From positions 1-44,874 of the forward strand of contig JBCCEV010000008.1 of assembly GCA_039030125.1 (NCBI GenBank): a DNA stretch of 44,874 bases. The letters run 5' to 3'. The position numbers and the translations under genes are program-made. This DNA comes from JBCCEV01 sp039030125 (GTDB lineage: Bacteria; Pseudomonadota; Gammaproteobacteria; Ga0077536). The notes under the pieces were generated by a model. The model made no database searches and was not told the origin of the DNA. It was given only the letters and a program-made list of their open reading frames with translations. This document shows positions 1 to 7,734 of the stretch, piece by piece (within the stretch, counting starts at the first letter, position 1; each line of letters begins with the position of its first letter).

Positions 1-361
1 CGTAGGCGCAGTCATCCATAAGTTCGCTCATGAAATAGGTTCCTAGGCCACCAGGGCGAACCTCGTCCAATTTTCTCGGTTCGATAGATGCTAGATCCGC
101 CGGCGCTGCATAGTCGGTTAGCACGACTTCGACTGCCTCTCCCTGGTCACTGATCTCAAGCAAGATTTCCCCATTTCGATCACCTTTGTAGCCGTGCTGC
201 ATGATATTCATGCATGCCTCGTTTACGGCAATCACCAAATCCGAGAGCTGCTTTTTTGAGAAAGCTATTTGCTGGGCCGCTTTCTGGACCCGCTCGCGGA
301 CCATCCGCAACTTTTTGGGATCGGCGCTGAAGCGCATCTCCAAAATTCGAGTGTGTTCCAT
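1..361 (-). CDS. RsbW-type anti-sigma serine kinase / ATP-binding protein (partial, C-terminus off window)
   Basis: This is a small GHKL-fold ATP-binding protein of the RsbW/SpoIIAB type. In partner-switching systems such proteins bind a sigma factor or other target and phosphorylate an anti-anti-sigma (STAS) protein. About 120 codons are present and the C-terminal end runs off the left edge. The N-box is visible as AVNEACMNIMQHGYKGDRNG near residue 50, and the ATP-lid as RPGGLGTYFMSEL near residue 105. The ATG shares its A with the TAA stop of the upstream phosphatase gene (TAATG), so the two are almost certainly translationally coupled and antagonistic: a kinase and the phosphatase that reverses it. 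No STAS protein is visible in the window; it may lie further left. The family is clear but the controlled target is unknown. Confidence 0.85.
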   Translation of the reverse strand, partial: MEHTRILEMRFSADPKKLRMVRERVQKAAQQIAFSKKQLSDLVIAVNEACMNIMQHGYKGDRNGEILLEISDQGEAVEVVLTDYAAPADLASIEPRKLDEVRPGGLGTYFMSELMDDCAY

Positions 362-1626
362 TAGGCTACGCTCTCCACTAGTACGAGTGTGACATCATCG
401 TGAGATTCGTAACCGGCTTGTCCCCAATGTTCGACCAATGCGTTCAAACGCTCGGCTCTTGTTTTGTCGTACACCTGATCGATCAAAGTCATCACGCCAC
501 TCTCATCGAGTTGCCCGCCTTGCGGTGAGCGGCTCTCACTAAGACCATCGGTGTATAGATAGAGGGATCCCGTCCCCAGCGTCAGGTTAGTATCAGGGAA
601 CTCTAGACCCGCGGCAACTCCAAGAGGCGGGGCGGCGGCTGGGAATTTCTCAAAACTGCCGTCTATGTCACGTAATAACGCCGCCTGGTGCCCGGCATTG
701 GCAAGATTGATGGTCGAGCTCTCCGGGTGAAGATAGCCGGCCGTCAAGGTCACGAACATTCCCATTGTGGCGGTCGCGGCAACCTCCTCATTAACCTGGC
801 GCAACAGCTCACCGGCGCTGTCGCAGTTTTTAGCCAGACACCGAAGCAAACTCGTCGTCTTGGCCATCATCAAAGCCGCGTTCATCCCCTTGCCAGAGAC
901 ATCCGCACAGGAAAAGTAGATGCGCCCGTCCTCGAGGAGCCGAAAATCAAAAAAATCTCCGGATACCTCGCGTGCCGGAATGTTCAGTCCAGACACTGGA
1001 TATTCGTTCATCTGGGGCACATCAGGCAACAGACTCTCCTGAATTTGGCGAGCAAGTTCCAATTCCTTTTGCACCCGCTCCTGCTCAACGAGATCTTGCG
1101 CCATGCGGGCGTTGCGGATAGCGAGCGCGGCTGCAGCCGCGACGGTGCTGGCAAACTGCATGTCGCTAAGTTCGAACAAGCCGTCCCCGCTGCGTTTATT
1201 GAGAAGTTCAAGCGCGCCGATACAGGTGCCGCGAACACTCAAGGGCACGCACAGAATCGAGCGCGTTTCGAATCCAGTGTCTTTATCAACGGCCCCCGAG
1301 AAATCTGGATGTTTGGACACGTCACGGACAATCTTTGCCTCGTCGTGCAAAACGGTCTGGCCAACGATGCCTTGATCCGGAGCAAGCCGTAAGCCCTTTA
1401 TATCGACGGGCCCCGCGCATTCTCGGCACACCAAGGCACGGCCATCATCCTCAAGCAGGAAGATCGACGCAGCTTCCGCTTGCATGTGGTGCATAAAACG
1501 AGCAATGGCGTGATCCAATGTGTCGCCAATATCAAGGGAACTCGCAAAATCATGCGTGAGCTCGGCTAAGAGTTGGGCCCCGTCTCCCTCACCGGCTAGC
1601 GGTGTGATAACAAATTCCGTGCTCAC
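361..1626 (-). CDS. GAF-domain PP2C (SpoIIE/RsbU-type) serine phosphatase
   Basis: This is a 421-residue cytoplasmic signalling phosphatase. Residues about 20-185 form a GAF sensor domain. Residues about 190-225 form a helical linker (EQERVQKELELARQIQESLL) typical of RsbU-like proteins. The rest is a PP2C/SpoIIE domain with the metal-binding acids in SGDFFDF, CADVSGKGMNAAL, YTDGLSE and HDDVTLVLV, so it looks active. Its likely substrate is a phosphorylated STAS protein, with the signal arriving through the GAF domain. The reading frame stays open further upstream, but I chose the GTG at 1626 because it overlaps the upstream gene's stop (GTGA) and removes an unlikely Arg/Ser-rich leader. It is followed with a one-base overlap by the RsbW-type kinase, making a classic phosphatase-kinase pair. 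Confidence 0.88.
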   Translation of the reverse strand: MSTEFVITPLAGEGDGAQLLAELTHDFASSLDIGDTLDHAIARFMHHMQAEAASIFLLEDDGRALVCRECAGPVDIKGLRLAPDQGIVGQTVLHDEAKIVRDVSKHPDFSGAVDKDTGFETRSILCVPLSVRGTCIGALELLNKRSGDGLFELSDMQFASTVAAAAALAIRNARMAQDLVEQERVQKELELARQIQESLLPDVPQMNEYPVSGLNIPAREVSGDFFDFRLLEDGRIYFSCADVSGKGMNAALMMAKTTSLLRCLAKNCDSAGELLRQVNEEVAATATMGMFVTLTAGYLHPESSTINLANAGHQAALLRDIDGSFEKFPAAAPPLGVAAGLEFPDTNLTLGTGSLYLYTDGLSESRSPQGGQLDESGVMTLIDQVYDKTRAERLNALVEHWGQAGYESHDDVTLVLVESVA

Positions 1627-2036
1627 CGAAGGCGCTCGAGCTCGGTGAGATACGCGGCCGGATCGGGTGCGATGCCACGCTCGCTGGCTTGCTGCAACTG
1701 ACCGGCCAAGCAAGTCATCATCTGATGTTCGGCCTGATGAGGATCGCCATAACGCTCGGATAGGGTTTTGAAAATTTGCAAAATCCCGGTCGGACGATCA
1801 GTCTGCAGTTGTTCAATAAGCGCTATATGCAAACCCAGGTGTAAGAAAGGATTTACACCATCAGTGAAATCGTGTTTTGTCGAACTCGGATCCGTCAAAA
1901 GGGCCTGATATTCTGGGTGGGCGCGAATGACCTCGGCGACCAAATTTTCCAGCGGCTCGAGAGGCTCCGCGTTCGCGACCTTCGACCAAACCTGATAGAA
2001 AAATCGGCGCGCGTCGTCACGGTTTTCTACAAACAT
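1623..2036 (-). CDS. DUF1841 family protein
   Basis: This small protein of 137 residues has the features of the DUF1841 family, which is found in beta- and gammaproteobacteria and has no assigned function. Family-like features are the start MFVENRDDARRFFYQVWSK, the motif VIRAHPEYQALL around residue 40, and FLHLGLHIALIEQL followed by a conserved-looking QAEHQMMTCLAGQL segment in the C-terminal half. It is predicted soluble and largely helical. The ATG at 2036 is preferred over the TTG at 2042 because family members begin with Met-Phe. It lies 36 bases after nth and overlaps the phosphatase gene by 4 bases, so it belongs to the same transcription unit. Identity with the family is good; role unknown. 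Confidence 0.8.
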   Translation of the reverse strand: MFVENRDDARRFFYQVWSKVANAEPLEPLENLVAEVIRAHPEYQALLTDPSSTKHDFTDGVNPFLHLGLHIALIEQLQTDRPTGILQIFKTLSERYGDPHQAEHQMMTCLAGQLQQASERGIAPDPAAYLTELERLR

Positions 2037-2072
2037 CCACAACCTAACGTGGTGTAGTGACTGCTCATTCTC

Positions 2073-2720
2073 TCATGTTACCTCCGCGAAAGCATGACGT
2101 TCCCGCCACTCACACAGTTCGAATACGATGCAGCTTCCGCATTTCGGTTTGCGTGCCAAGCATTGGTAACGACCATGCAGAATCAACCAATGATGAGCAT
2201 TGAGTTGGAACTCTTGGGGAACAAATTTAACTAACGCCTTCTCGACTGCCAGCGGCGTTTTGCCGGGCGCTATCCGAGTGCGGTTTGAAACTCGAAAAAT
2301 GTGCGTGTCAACAGCGATCGTTGGTTCACCGAACGCCGTGTTCAGGACGACATTGGCAGTTTTCCGGCCGACACCCGGTAGCGCCTCAAGCGCCCCGCGA
2401 TCGCGGGGAACTTCACCTTGATAAGCGTCGATCAATATCGTGCAAGTGTTCGCGACGTTCTTGGCCTTAGCATTGAAAAGACCAATCGACTTAATATGCT
2501 TTTTTATGCCGTTGGCGCCCAAGCCCGCCATTTTTTCCACGGTGGGCGCGACTTTAAAAAGGGATTTAGTGGCACGGTTAACGCTGACATCGGTAGCTTG
2601 CGCTGAAAGTATGACCGCCACCAAGAGCTGGAAGGGACCTTCGTAAATCAATTCAGTGGTTGGGTTTGGATTACCGCCACGTAGACGCGAGAAGATCTCA
2701 GTCCGTTTGAGCCTGTTCAC
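2073..2720 (-). CDS. nth: Endonuclease III (bifunctional DNA glycosylase/AP lyase)
   Basis: Endonuclease III removes oxidised pyrimidines from DNA and cleaves the abasic site in base excision repair. The 215-residue product, against about 211 in E. coli, has the helix-hairpin-helix with the catalytic lysine (LPGVGRKTANVV), the catalytic aspartate in VDTHIFRVSNRT, and the C-terminal 4Fe-4S cluster cysteines spaced C-x6-C-x2-C-x5-C (CLARKPKCGSCIVFELC). The frame is open upstream inside rnfB. I chose the GTG at 2720 because VNRLKRTEIFSRLRGGNP aligns with the usual family start. That start lies a few bases beyond the rnfB stop, with an AGGA upstream. rnf genes and nth are neighbours in many gammaproteobacteria, which fits this order. 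Confidence 0.93.
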   Translation of the reverse strand: MNRLKRTEIFSRLRGGNPNPTTELIYEGPFQLLVAVILSAQATDVSVNRATKSLFKVAPTVEKMAGLGANGIKKHIKSIGLFNAKAKNVANTCTILIDAYQGEVPRDRGALEALPGVGRKTANVVLNTAFGEPTIAVDTHIFRVSNRTRIAPGKTPLAVEKALVKFVPQEFQLNAHHWLILHGRYQCLARKPKCGSCIVFELCEWRERHAFAEVT

Positions 2721-2727
2721 AGATCGA

Positions 2728-3318
2728 TCAATTTTTTCCTGCAACTCGATCAAGCGCCGCCTGGACTGTCTGGGCAAGCGTTGCGCGATCAACTTGGCTT
2801 AAATCGATTGGCTTATCGGCATCTATAGAACGCTCATGCGAAAATCTTGTTTGATGAGTGGTGTAGCGTTCGCTGTTTGACGCCGCTTGCTCAAGGAGCT
2901 GGTGCGCGAAGTCTTCCGCTCCCTGGCTCGTCGCCTCCATTACGATGCAATCGACGGGACAGCTTGAAATACACAGCTCGCATCCCGTGCAAAGATTGGC
3001 GATGACGGTGTGCATTAGCTTGCGCGCCCCGACGATTGCATCGATTGGACAAACCGGTAAGCATTTTGCGCAGCCGATGCACGCTTTCTCATCAATCACT
3101 GCCCGCGAGGGCTGAACCTCAACCAAAGCGGGTAAAACTCTCGGAGTTAAATCCTGCAGGCGGGCGGCGACCAACGCGCCACCGGGAGGACACGAGTTGG
3201 CGGCGGCATCCTTGGCAACAAAGGCCTCGGCAAAAGCTGCGCAGTCGCCAAAACCGCACTTTTGACACTGCGTTTGCGGCAACACGGCCAAAACTCTTTT
3301 TACATCTGCTTCGGCCAT
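2728..3318 (-). CDS. rnfB: RnfB-like electron-transport ferredoxin (soluble, lone)
   Basis: This 196-residue iron-sulfur protein resembles RnfB/RsxB, the ferredoxin subunit of the Rnf/Rsx electron-transport complex. It has the N-terminal cluster domain (CQKCGFGDCAAF and a later Cys in SCPPGG) and two 4Fe-4S ferredoxin motifs (CIGCAKCLPVCP near residue 80, CTGCELCISSCP near 111). The N-terminal membrane helix of canonical RnfB is absent: the protein starts almost at the first cluster. No rnfA, C, D, G or E is nearby. It sits between metG (13 bases) and nth (start just past its stop). It may be a stand-alone electron carrier, perhaps for a maturation or repair enzyme, rather than part of a full Rnf pump; that is inference. 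Confidence 0.82.
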   Translation of the reverse strand: MAEADVKRVLAVLPQTQCQKCGFGDCAAFAEAFVAKDAAANSCPPGGALVAARLQDLTPRVLPALVEVQPSRAVIDEKACIGCAKCLPVCPIDAIVGARKLMHTVIANLCTGCELCISSCPVDCIVMEATSQGAEDFAHQLLEQAASNSERYTTHQTRFSHERSIDADKPIDLSQVDRATLAQTVQAALDRVAGKN

Positions 3319-3331
3319 AAAGCCGCCCGAT

Positions 3332-5350
3332 TTACTTCACTCGCATGCCGGCCTCGGCGCCATCATCAACGTCGAGCAGAAAAATATCCGCGCCGCCAGG
3401 CCCAGCCGCCAGCACCATCCCTTCGGAAACACCGAAACGCATCTTGCGCGGCGCCAGATTGGACACCATAACCACATGCCTGCCCACGAGAGCGGTTGGT
3501 TCGTAAGCTTGCTTGATACCGGCAAACACCTGACGCGTTTCCTCGCCCAAACTAAGGCTTAGCTTGATCAGCTTATCGGCTCCCTCGACATGTTCCGCAG
3601 CCACCACTTTCGCGATCCGCAGCTCCACCTTCGTAAACTCATCGATCGAAATATAGGCGTTATCCGCAGCCTCATCCGCCTTGGTGGCTGGCGCCGGTGC
3701 TTCCTGATCCTTCGTCGAGTCAATCATTTTGTCGATGCTCTTTTGTTCCACCCGCTTCAGGAGTGGTTTGAACTTTTCGATGCTCTGACCAAAAGGGTGT
3801 TGGTTTAAATTCGACCAACTTAAAGCATCGCCCCCAAGAAACGACTCAGAGCGAGCCGCAAGCTGCGGCAGCACCGGTTTCAAGTAAGTAACCAGCACTC
3901 GAAATAACAGCAGCCCCATCGTGCAGATCTGTTGTAGTTCTTCGCCCTTGTCCGCTTCTTTAGCGATCACCCAGGGCTTGCGCTGATCAATGTATTGGTT
4001 GGCCTTGTCGGCAATGGCCATGATTTCGCGCATCGCACGCGCGAAGTCGCGCGTCTCGTAACACGACGCGATTGAAGCTTCGCAAGCGGTGGCCTCGGCT
4101 AACAAGGTTTCATCGCTAACCGAATCGCTGAGCCGGCCGCCGAAACGCTTAGCAATAAACCCTGCACAGCGGCTGGCTATGTTCACCAGCTTGCCAACCA
4201 GGTCTGAGTTTACCCGCGCGATAAAATCTTCAAAGTTCAGATCGATATCTTCAATTGCGGGCGACAGCTTGGCCGCGAAGTAGTAGCGAAGATAATCGGG
4301 CTCCAAATTCTCCAAATAAGTCTCGGCGGTGATAAACGTACCGCGCGACTTGGACATTTTTTGTCCATCAACAGTCAGAAATCCATGAGCAAAGACCGCG
4401 TTAGGGAGCCTTAGATTCGCGCCGCTCAGCATTGCCGGCCAGAACAAGGTATGGAAGTACATGATGTCCTTGCCGATAAAGTGGTACATCTCGATGTTGC
4501 TATCGGGCCTTACGAAGTCCTCAAAATTGCGCGCGTTATCCAAGCAATAGTTCTTAAGGCTCGCCAAATAACCAATCGGCGCATCAAGCCATACATAAAA
4601 ATACTTATTGGGATGATCGGGAATTTCGAAACCAAAGTACGGCGCGTCACGAGATATATCCCAATCCTGCAATCCCTGGTCGAACCATTCGTTGAGCTTG
4701 TTGACTACACCTGGCTGCATGTCTCGCGAGGCAAGCCATTCTTTGAGCATGTGTTCAAACTCGCCGAGCTTGAAGAACAGATGTTCCGACTCACGCTGCT
4801 CGGGGGCTTGACCGCTGAGCACTGAGCGAGGATTGAGCAAGTCGGACGGCGCATAGGTTGCGCCACAAACCTCGCAACTATCCCCATACTGATCCTCGGC
4901 ATGACAGCGAGGGCAACCACCGCGTACAAAACGGTCGGGCAAAAACATCTCCTTCGCCGTGTCATAAGCTTGGGAAATGGTGCGCGCGTGGATGTAGCCG
5001 GCATCACGCAGGCGGGTATAGATCAGCTCCGAAATCTCGCGATTTTCGTCGGAATGGGTCGAATGGTAGTTATCAAAGGAAATCCCAAATTGAGCAAAGT
5101 CGCGCTGGTGAGCAGCAGACACATCAGCGATTAGTTCCTCGGGTGTGACGTCCAGCTCCTGCGCCTTAAGCATGATCGGTGTGCCATGCGCGTCGTCGGC
5201 GCACACGTAGAGGCAATCATTACCGCGCAGGCGCTGGAACCTCACCCAAATATCGGTTTGTATGTACTCCACCAGATGGCCGATATGAATCGGCCCGTTT
5301 GCATAAGGCAGAGCGCTGGTGACTAGGATTTTCCGCGGCGTCGGTGACAT
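3332..5350 (-). CDS. metG: Methionyl-tRNA synthetase
   Basis: MetRS charges tRNA-Met with methionine and is essential for translation. The 672-residue protein, against about 677 in E. coli, has the class I signatures HIGH (near residue 23, in PIHIGHLVEY) and KMSKS (in DGQKMSKSRGT). It has a zinc knuckle with paired cysteines (CPRCHAEDQYGDSCEVCG), an anticodon-binding helical domain, and a C-terminal EMAP/Trbp111-type tRNA-binding dimerisation domain beginning at about DEFTKVELRIAKVV. The ATG at 5350 gives the family start MSPTPRKILVTSALPYANGP; the open frame extends 42 codons upstream but is not conserved-looking. It is divergent from apbC across 125 bases, as in E. coli, and heads the rnfB-nth-DUF1841-phosphatase-kinase run. 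Confidence 0.97.
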   Translation of the reverse strand: MSPTPRKILVTSALPYANGPIHIGHLVEYIQTDIWVRFQRLRGNDCLYVCADDAHGTPIMLKAQELDVTPEELIADVSAAHQRDFAQFGISFDNYHSTHSDENREISELIYTRLRDAGYIHARTISQAYDTAKEMFLPDRFVRGGCPRCHAEDQYGDSCEVCGATYAPSDLLNPRSVLSGQAPEQRESEHLFFKLGEFEHMLKEWLASRDMQPGVVNKLNEWFDQGLQDWDISRDAPYFGFEIPDHPNKYFYVWLDAPIGYLASLKNYCLDNARNFEDFVRPDSNIEMYHFIGKDIMYFHTLFWPAMLSGANLRLPNAVFAHGFLTVDGQKMSKSRGTFITAETYLENLEPDYLRYYFAAKLSPAIEDIDLNFEDFIARVNSDLVGKLVNIASRCAGFIAKRFGGRLSDSVSDETLLAEATACEASIASCYETRDFARAMREIMAIADKANQYIDQRKPWVIAKEADKGEELQQICTMGLLLFRVLVTYLKPVLPQLAARSESFLGGDALSWSNLNQHPFGQSIEKFKPLLKRVEQKSIDKMIDSTKDQEAPAPATKADEAADNAYISIDEFTKVELRIAKVVAAEHVEGADKLIKLSLSLGEETRQVFAGIKQAYEPTALVGRHVVMVSNLAPRKMRFGVSEGMVLAAGPGGADIFLLDVDDGAEAGMRVK

Positions 5351-5475
5351 TGAACTACCAAGAATGGCGGCGCGTGGGATTTTATGCCATCCGGGTTGTC
5401 TCACGCGACCACCCGGTAAGGGAAGATGAGTAGTGTAAAATGGTGGGCCCTGACCGTTAAGACCCGATCGCTGCA

Positions 5476-6555
5476 ATGACTGAGCGCGCTGATATCGAAA
5501 CGCGTATCGCGAAATATATCGATCCTTACTTGGGAACCGATTTGGTGAGCGCTCAATGCGTTAAGGAAATCCAAATCACCGACGATCTTATTCAGCTCTC
5601 GGTGCAAATGGCGATGCCGATCGAGGGGTATCGCGAAACGCTAAGTAGCGCGCTCCAGGAGACCCTGGCTGATCTTCAAAAAAACGTAGAGATTGGCTTC
5701 AGCGTGTCAGTGGTGAGCCACGCCGTTCAAAAGAACGCAAAACCGCTGGCCGAAGTTAAAAACATTATCGCCATCGCCTCGGGAAAAGGTGGTGTCGGAA
5801 AATCCACCACCACGGCGAATCTCGCCCTCGCCCTCCAATCACAAGGGGCCACCGTTGGGGTCTTGGACGCGGACATCTACGGCCCGAGTCAAACCCGCAT
5901 GCTCGCGAGCCAAGGGCGGCCCGATAGCGTTGATGGAAAGTCGATGGAGCCCAAGGTGAGCTACGGTTTGCAAACCATGTCTATCGGGAATCTCATCGAA
6001 GAGGACACCCCGATGATTTGGCGCGGCCCCATGGTCACCGGCGCGCTAGAGCAGCTGCTTAACGATACGCGTTGGAAAGGCATAGACTATTTGCTGATCG
6101 ATCTGCCACCAGGAACCGGCGATATCCAGTTGACGCTGTGTCAGAAGATCCCCGTGAGCGGCGCGGTTATCGTCACCACCCCGCAGGACATTGCGCTACT
6201 TGACGCGCGAAAAGCACTCAAAATGTTCGAGAAGGTTAACGTCAGCGTGCTTGGCGTCATTGAGAATATGAGCACCCATGTGTGCAGCAACTGCGGTCAC
6301 GAAGAAGCTATCTTCGGAAGTGGTGGCGGCGAGTGGATGGCAACCCAGTACGACATCGATCTCCTCGGACAACTGCCATTGGACATGGCTATCCGCGAGG
6401 GCGTTGATAATGGAAAACCGACAGTCGCAATCAGTCCGGAATCTGATGTCTCGCAGCGCTATCACGAAATCGCCAGGCGCGTTGCCGGCAAACTGGCCAC
6501 CAAGGCCAAAGACTTTAGCGCCAAATTCCCGAATATCGTTGTGCAAAATACATAA
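5476..6555 (+). CDS. apbC: Iron-sulfur cluster carrier protein ApbC/Mrp
   Basis: ApbC/Mrp is a cytoplasmic P-loop ATPase that carries and delivers 4Fe-4S clusters to apoproteins. The 359-residue protein has an N-terminal DUF59/MIP18 domain (residues about 5-85). The ATPase domain follows, with the deviant Walker A motif ASGKGGVGKSTTTANL near residue 105, a switch I region DADIYGPSQ, and the cluster-bridging CxxC (CSNCGHEE) near residue 272. It starts with ATG 125 bases from the divergent metG, the same arrangement as E. coli metG/mrp. A TAAAAT at about 5436 could be its -10, but I find no matching -35. dcd follows 11 bases downstream, so the two are probably co-transcribed. Confidence 0.95.
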   Translation: MTERADIETRIAKYIDPYLGTDLVSAQCVKEIQITDDLIQLSVQMAMPIEGYRETLSSALQETLADLQKNVEIGFSVSVVSHAVQKNAKPLAEVKNIIAIASGKGGVGKSTTTANLALALQSQGATVGVLDADIYGPSQTRMLASQGRPDSVDGKSMEPKVSYGLQTMSIGNLIEEDTPMIWRGPMVTGALEQLLNDTRWKGIDYLLIDLPPGTGDIQLTLCQKIPVSGAVIVTTPQDIALLDARKALKMFEKVNVSVLGVIENMSTHVCSNCGHEEAIFGSGGGEWMATQYDIDLLGQLPLDMAIREGVDNGKPTVAISPESDVSQRYHEIARRVAGKLATKAKDFSAKFPNIVVQNT

Positions 6556-6566
6556 ACGTCGAACCT

Positions 6567-7133
6567 ATGCCCGTTAAATCTGATATCTGGATCCGGCAAA
6601 TGGCCAGTGATCACGACTTGATTGATCCGTTTGAGCCCTCGCAGATCCGTGAAATTGCGGGTCAAAAAGTGATTTCTTATGGCACTTCAAGCTACGGTTA
6701 CGATATTCGTTGCGCGCCGGAGTTCAAAGTTTTCACGAACATTAATTCGACAATCGTCGACCCCAAAGATTTTGACGCCGGCAGCTTTGTCGACGTACGC
6801 GACGACGTGTGCGTGATCCCCCCAAACTCATTTGCCCTGGCAAGAACGGTCGAACGGCTTCGTATCCCTCGTAACGTGTTGACTATTTGTCTGGGCAAAT
6901 CGACCTATGCGCGATGCGGAATTATCGTCAACGTGACACCCCTCGAACCTGAATGGGAAGGTCACGTCACACTTGAGTTCTCAAACACGACACCACTACC
7001 GGCAAAAATCTACGCCAACGAAGGCGTGGCCCAGATCATTTTTCTGGAGTCTGATGAGGATTGCGAAACGTCTTATCGTGACCGTGGCGGCAAGTACCAG
7101 GGCCAACAAGGCGTCACCTTGCCGAAAGCCTAG
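6567..7133 (+). CDS. dcd: dCTP deaminase
   Basis: Dcd deaminates dCTP to dUTP, supplying dUMP for thymidylate synthase. The 188-residue protein (E. coli 193) has the trimeric dUTPase-fold motifs. These include SYGYDIRCAPEFKVF near the N-terminus, LGKSTYARCGIIVNVTPLEP around residue 110, the catalytic glutamate in EWEGHVTLEFSNTTPLP, and the C-terminal nucleotide-closing segment RGGKYQGQQGVTLPKA. It shows the ordinary monofunctional bacterial form. It lies 11 bases after apbC. Its stop overlaps the stop of the convergent PilZ gene by 4 bases at the palindrome CCTAGG, leaving no room for a terminator. Confidence 0.96.
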   Translation: MPVKSDIWIRQMASDHDLIDPFEPSQIREIAGQKVISYGTSSYGYDIRCAPEFKVFTNINSTIVDPKDFDAGSFVDVRDDVCVIPPNSFALARTVERLRIPRNVLTICLGKSTYARCGIIVNVTPLEPEWEGHVTLEFSNTTPLPAKIYANEGVAQIIFLESDEDCETSYRDRGGKYQGQQGVTLPKA

Positions 7134-7717
7134 GCTACAGAGTCGAATTTCTGCTCCCTGATTTCCTGCGACTGTCTTTTTACGATGTGTTGAATGATCA
7201 CATCCCGGTCCTCTTCCTTGATATCTTCGAAATCAACCGCAAGACAATAGCGATCGCCGTCCGGCTTGCAGGCTACGACGCGGGCGATGGCTCGCATGGG
7301 GTAGTTCTGAGGCAGCAAGATCAGATCAATGCCAAGGCGCACACCTGCCGCCAAGGGCGCATCGACCGGGAAGCTCATACCGCTGCCGCTAATGGTCGCT
7401 TGGACGACTTCTTGTTCCGCGCAGTGGGGCTTGGCGCCGCTCGCCCCATGGACGGCTATTACCCGTTCCAGAAGACCCAGCTTGCGGTTGAGTAAATCGA
7501 AGCCATCGGCTAGTTCCGAATCTCGAGACCGAATCTTGCCGACGAATTCCTGGAAGCGAAGCTCCAAGCCGGCGAGTGCCGCATGCAAATTCTCTGGGGT
7601 GACTTCGTTGATGAAAATAAATCGCCGCTCATCAACCAGCTCCGTGTCCTGAATAACCCGGTAACCCACACGCACTGTGTCTTCGTACCTAAAATAGCGC
7701 CTTCTATCTTGCGTCAT
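7130..7717 (-). CDS. PilZ-domain protein with central helical insert, downstream of the stator genes
   Basis: This 195-residue protein looks like a PilZ (c-di-GMP receptor) relative. An arginine-rich RxxxR-type motif, RRRYFRYED, sits at residues 5-13. A helical, coiled-coil-like stretch spans about 40-90. A beta-rich part from about 103 follows, with TISGSGMSF where PilZ proteins have (D/N)xSxxG, so the usual Asp/Asn is Thr108. The two halves of the ligand site are thus separated by about 90 residues, as in PilZ proteins whose barrel is interrupted by a long helix. It begins 17 bases after pomB with a GAGGAG ribosome-binding site and is surely in that operon, suggesting it tunes the motor. 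Whether it still binds c-di-GMP cannot be told from sequence. Confidence 0.72.
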   Translation of the reverse strand: MTQDRRRYFRYEDTVRVGYRVIQDTELVDERRFIFINEVTPENLHAALAGLELRFQEFVGKIRSRDSELADGFDLLNRKLGLLERVIAVHGASGAKPHCAEQEVVQATISGSGMSFPVDAPLAAGVRLGIDLILLPQNYPMRAIARVVACKPDGDRYCLAVDFEDIKEEDRDVIIQHIVKRQSQEIREQKFDSVA

Positions 7718-7734
7718 CGCATTCTCCTCGCGCC

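Noticed and set aside
688..1392. A 234-codon plus-strand frame antisense to the phosphatase gene
   Set aside because: Its product has no recognisable domain, while the opposite strand encodes intact GAF and PP2C motifs.
5350..5476. N-terminal extension of metG up to 5476
   Set aside because: The extra 42 codons look non-coding, overlap the apbC promoter region and start, and are absent from the family.
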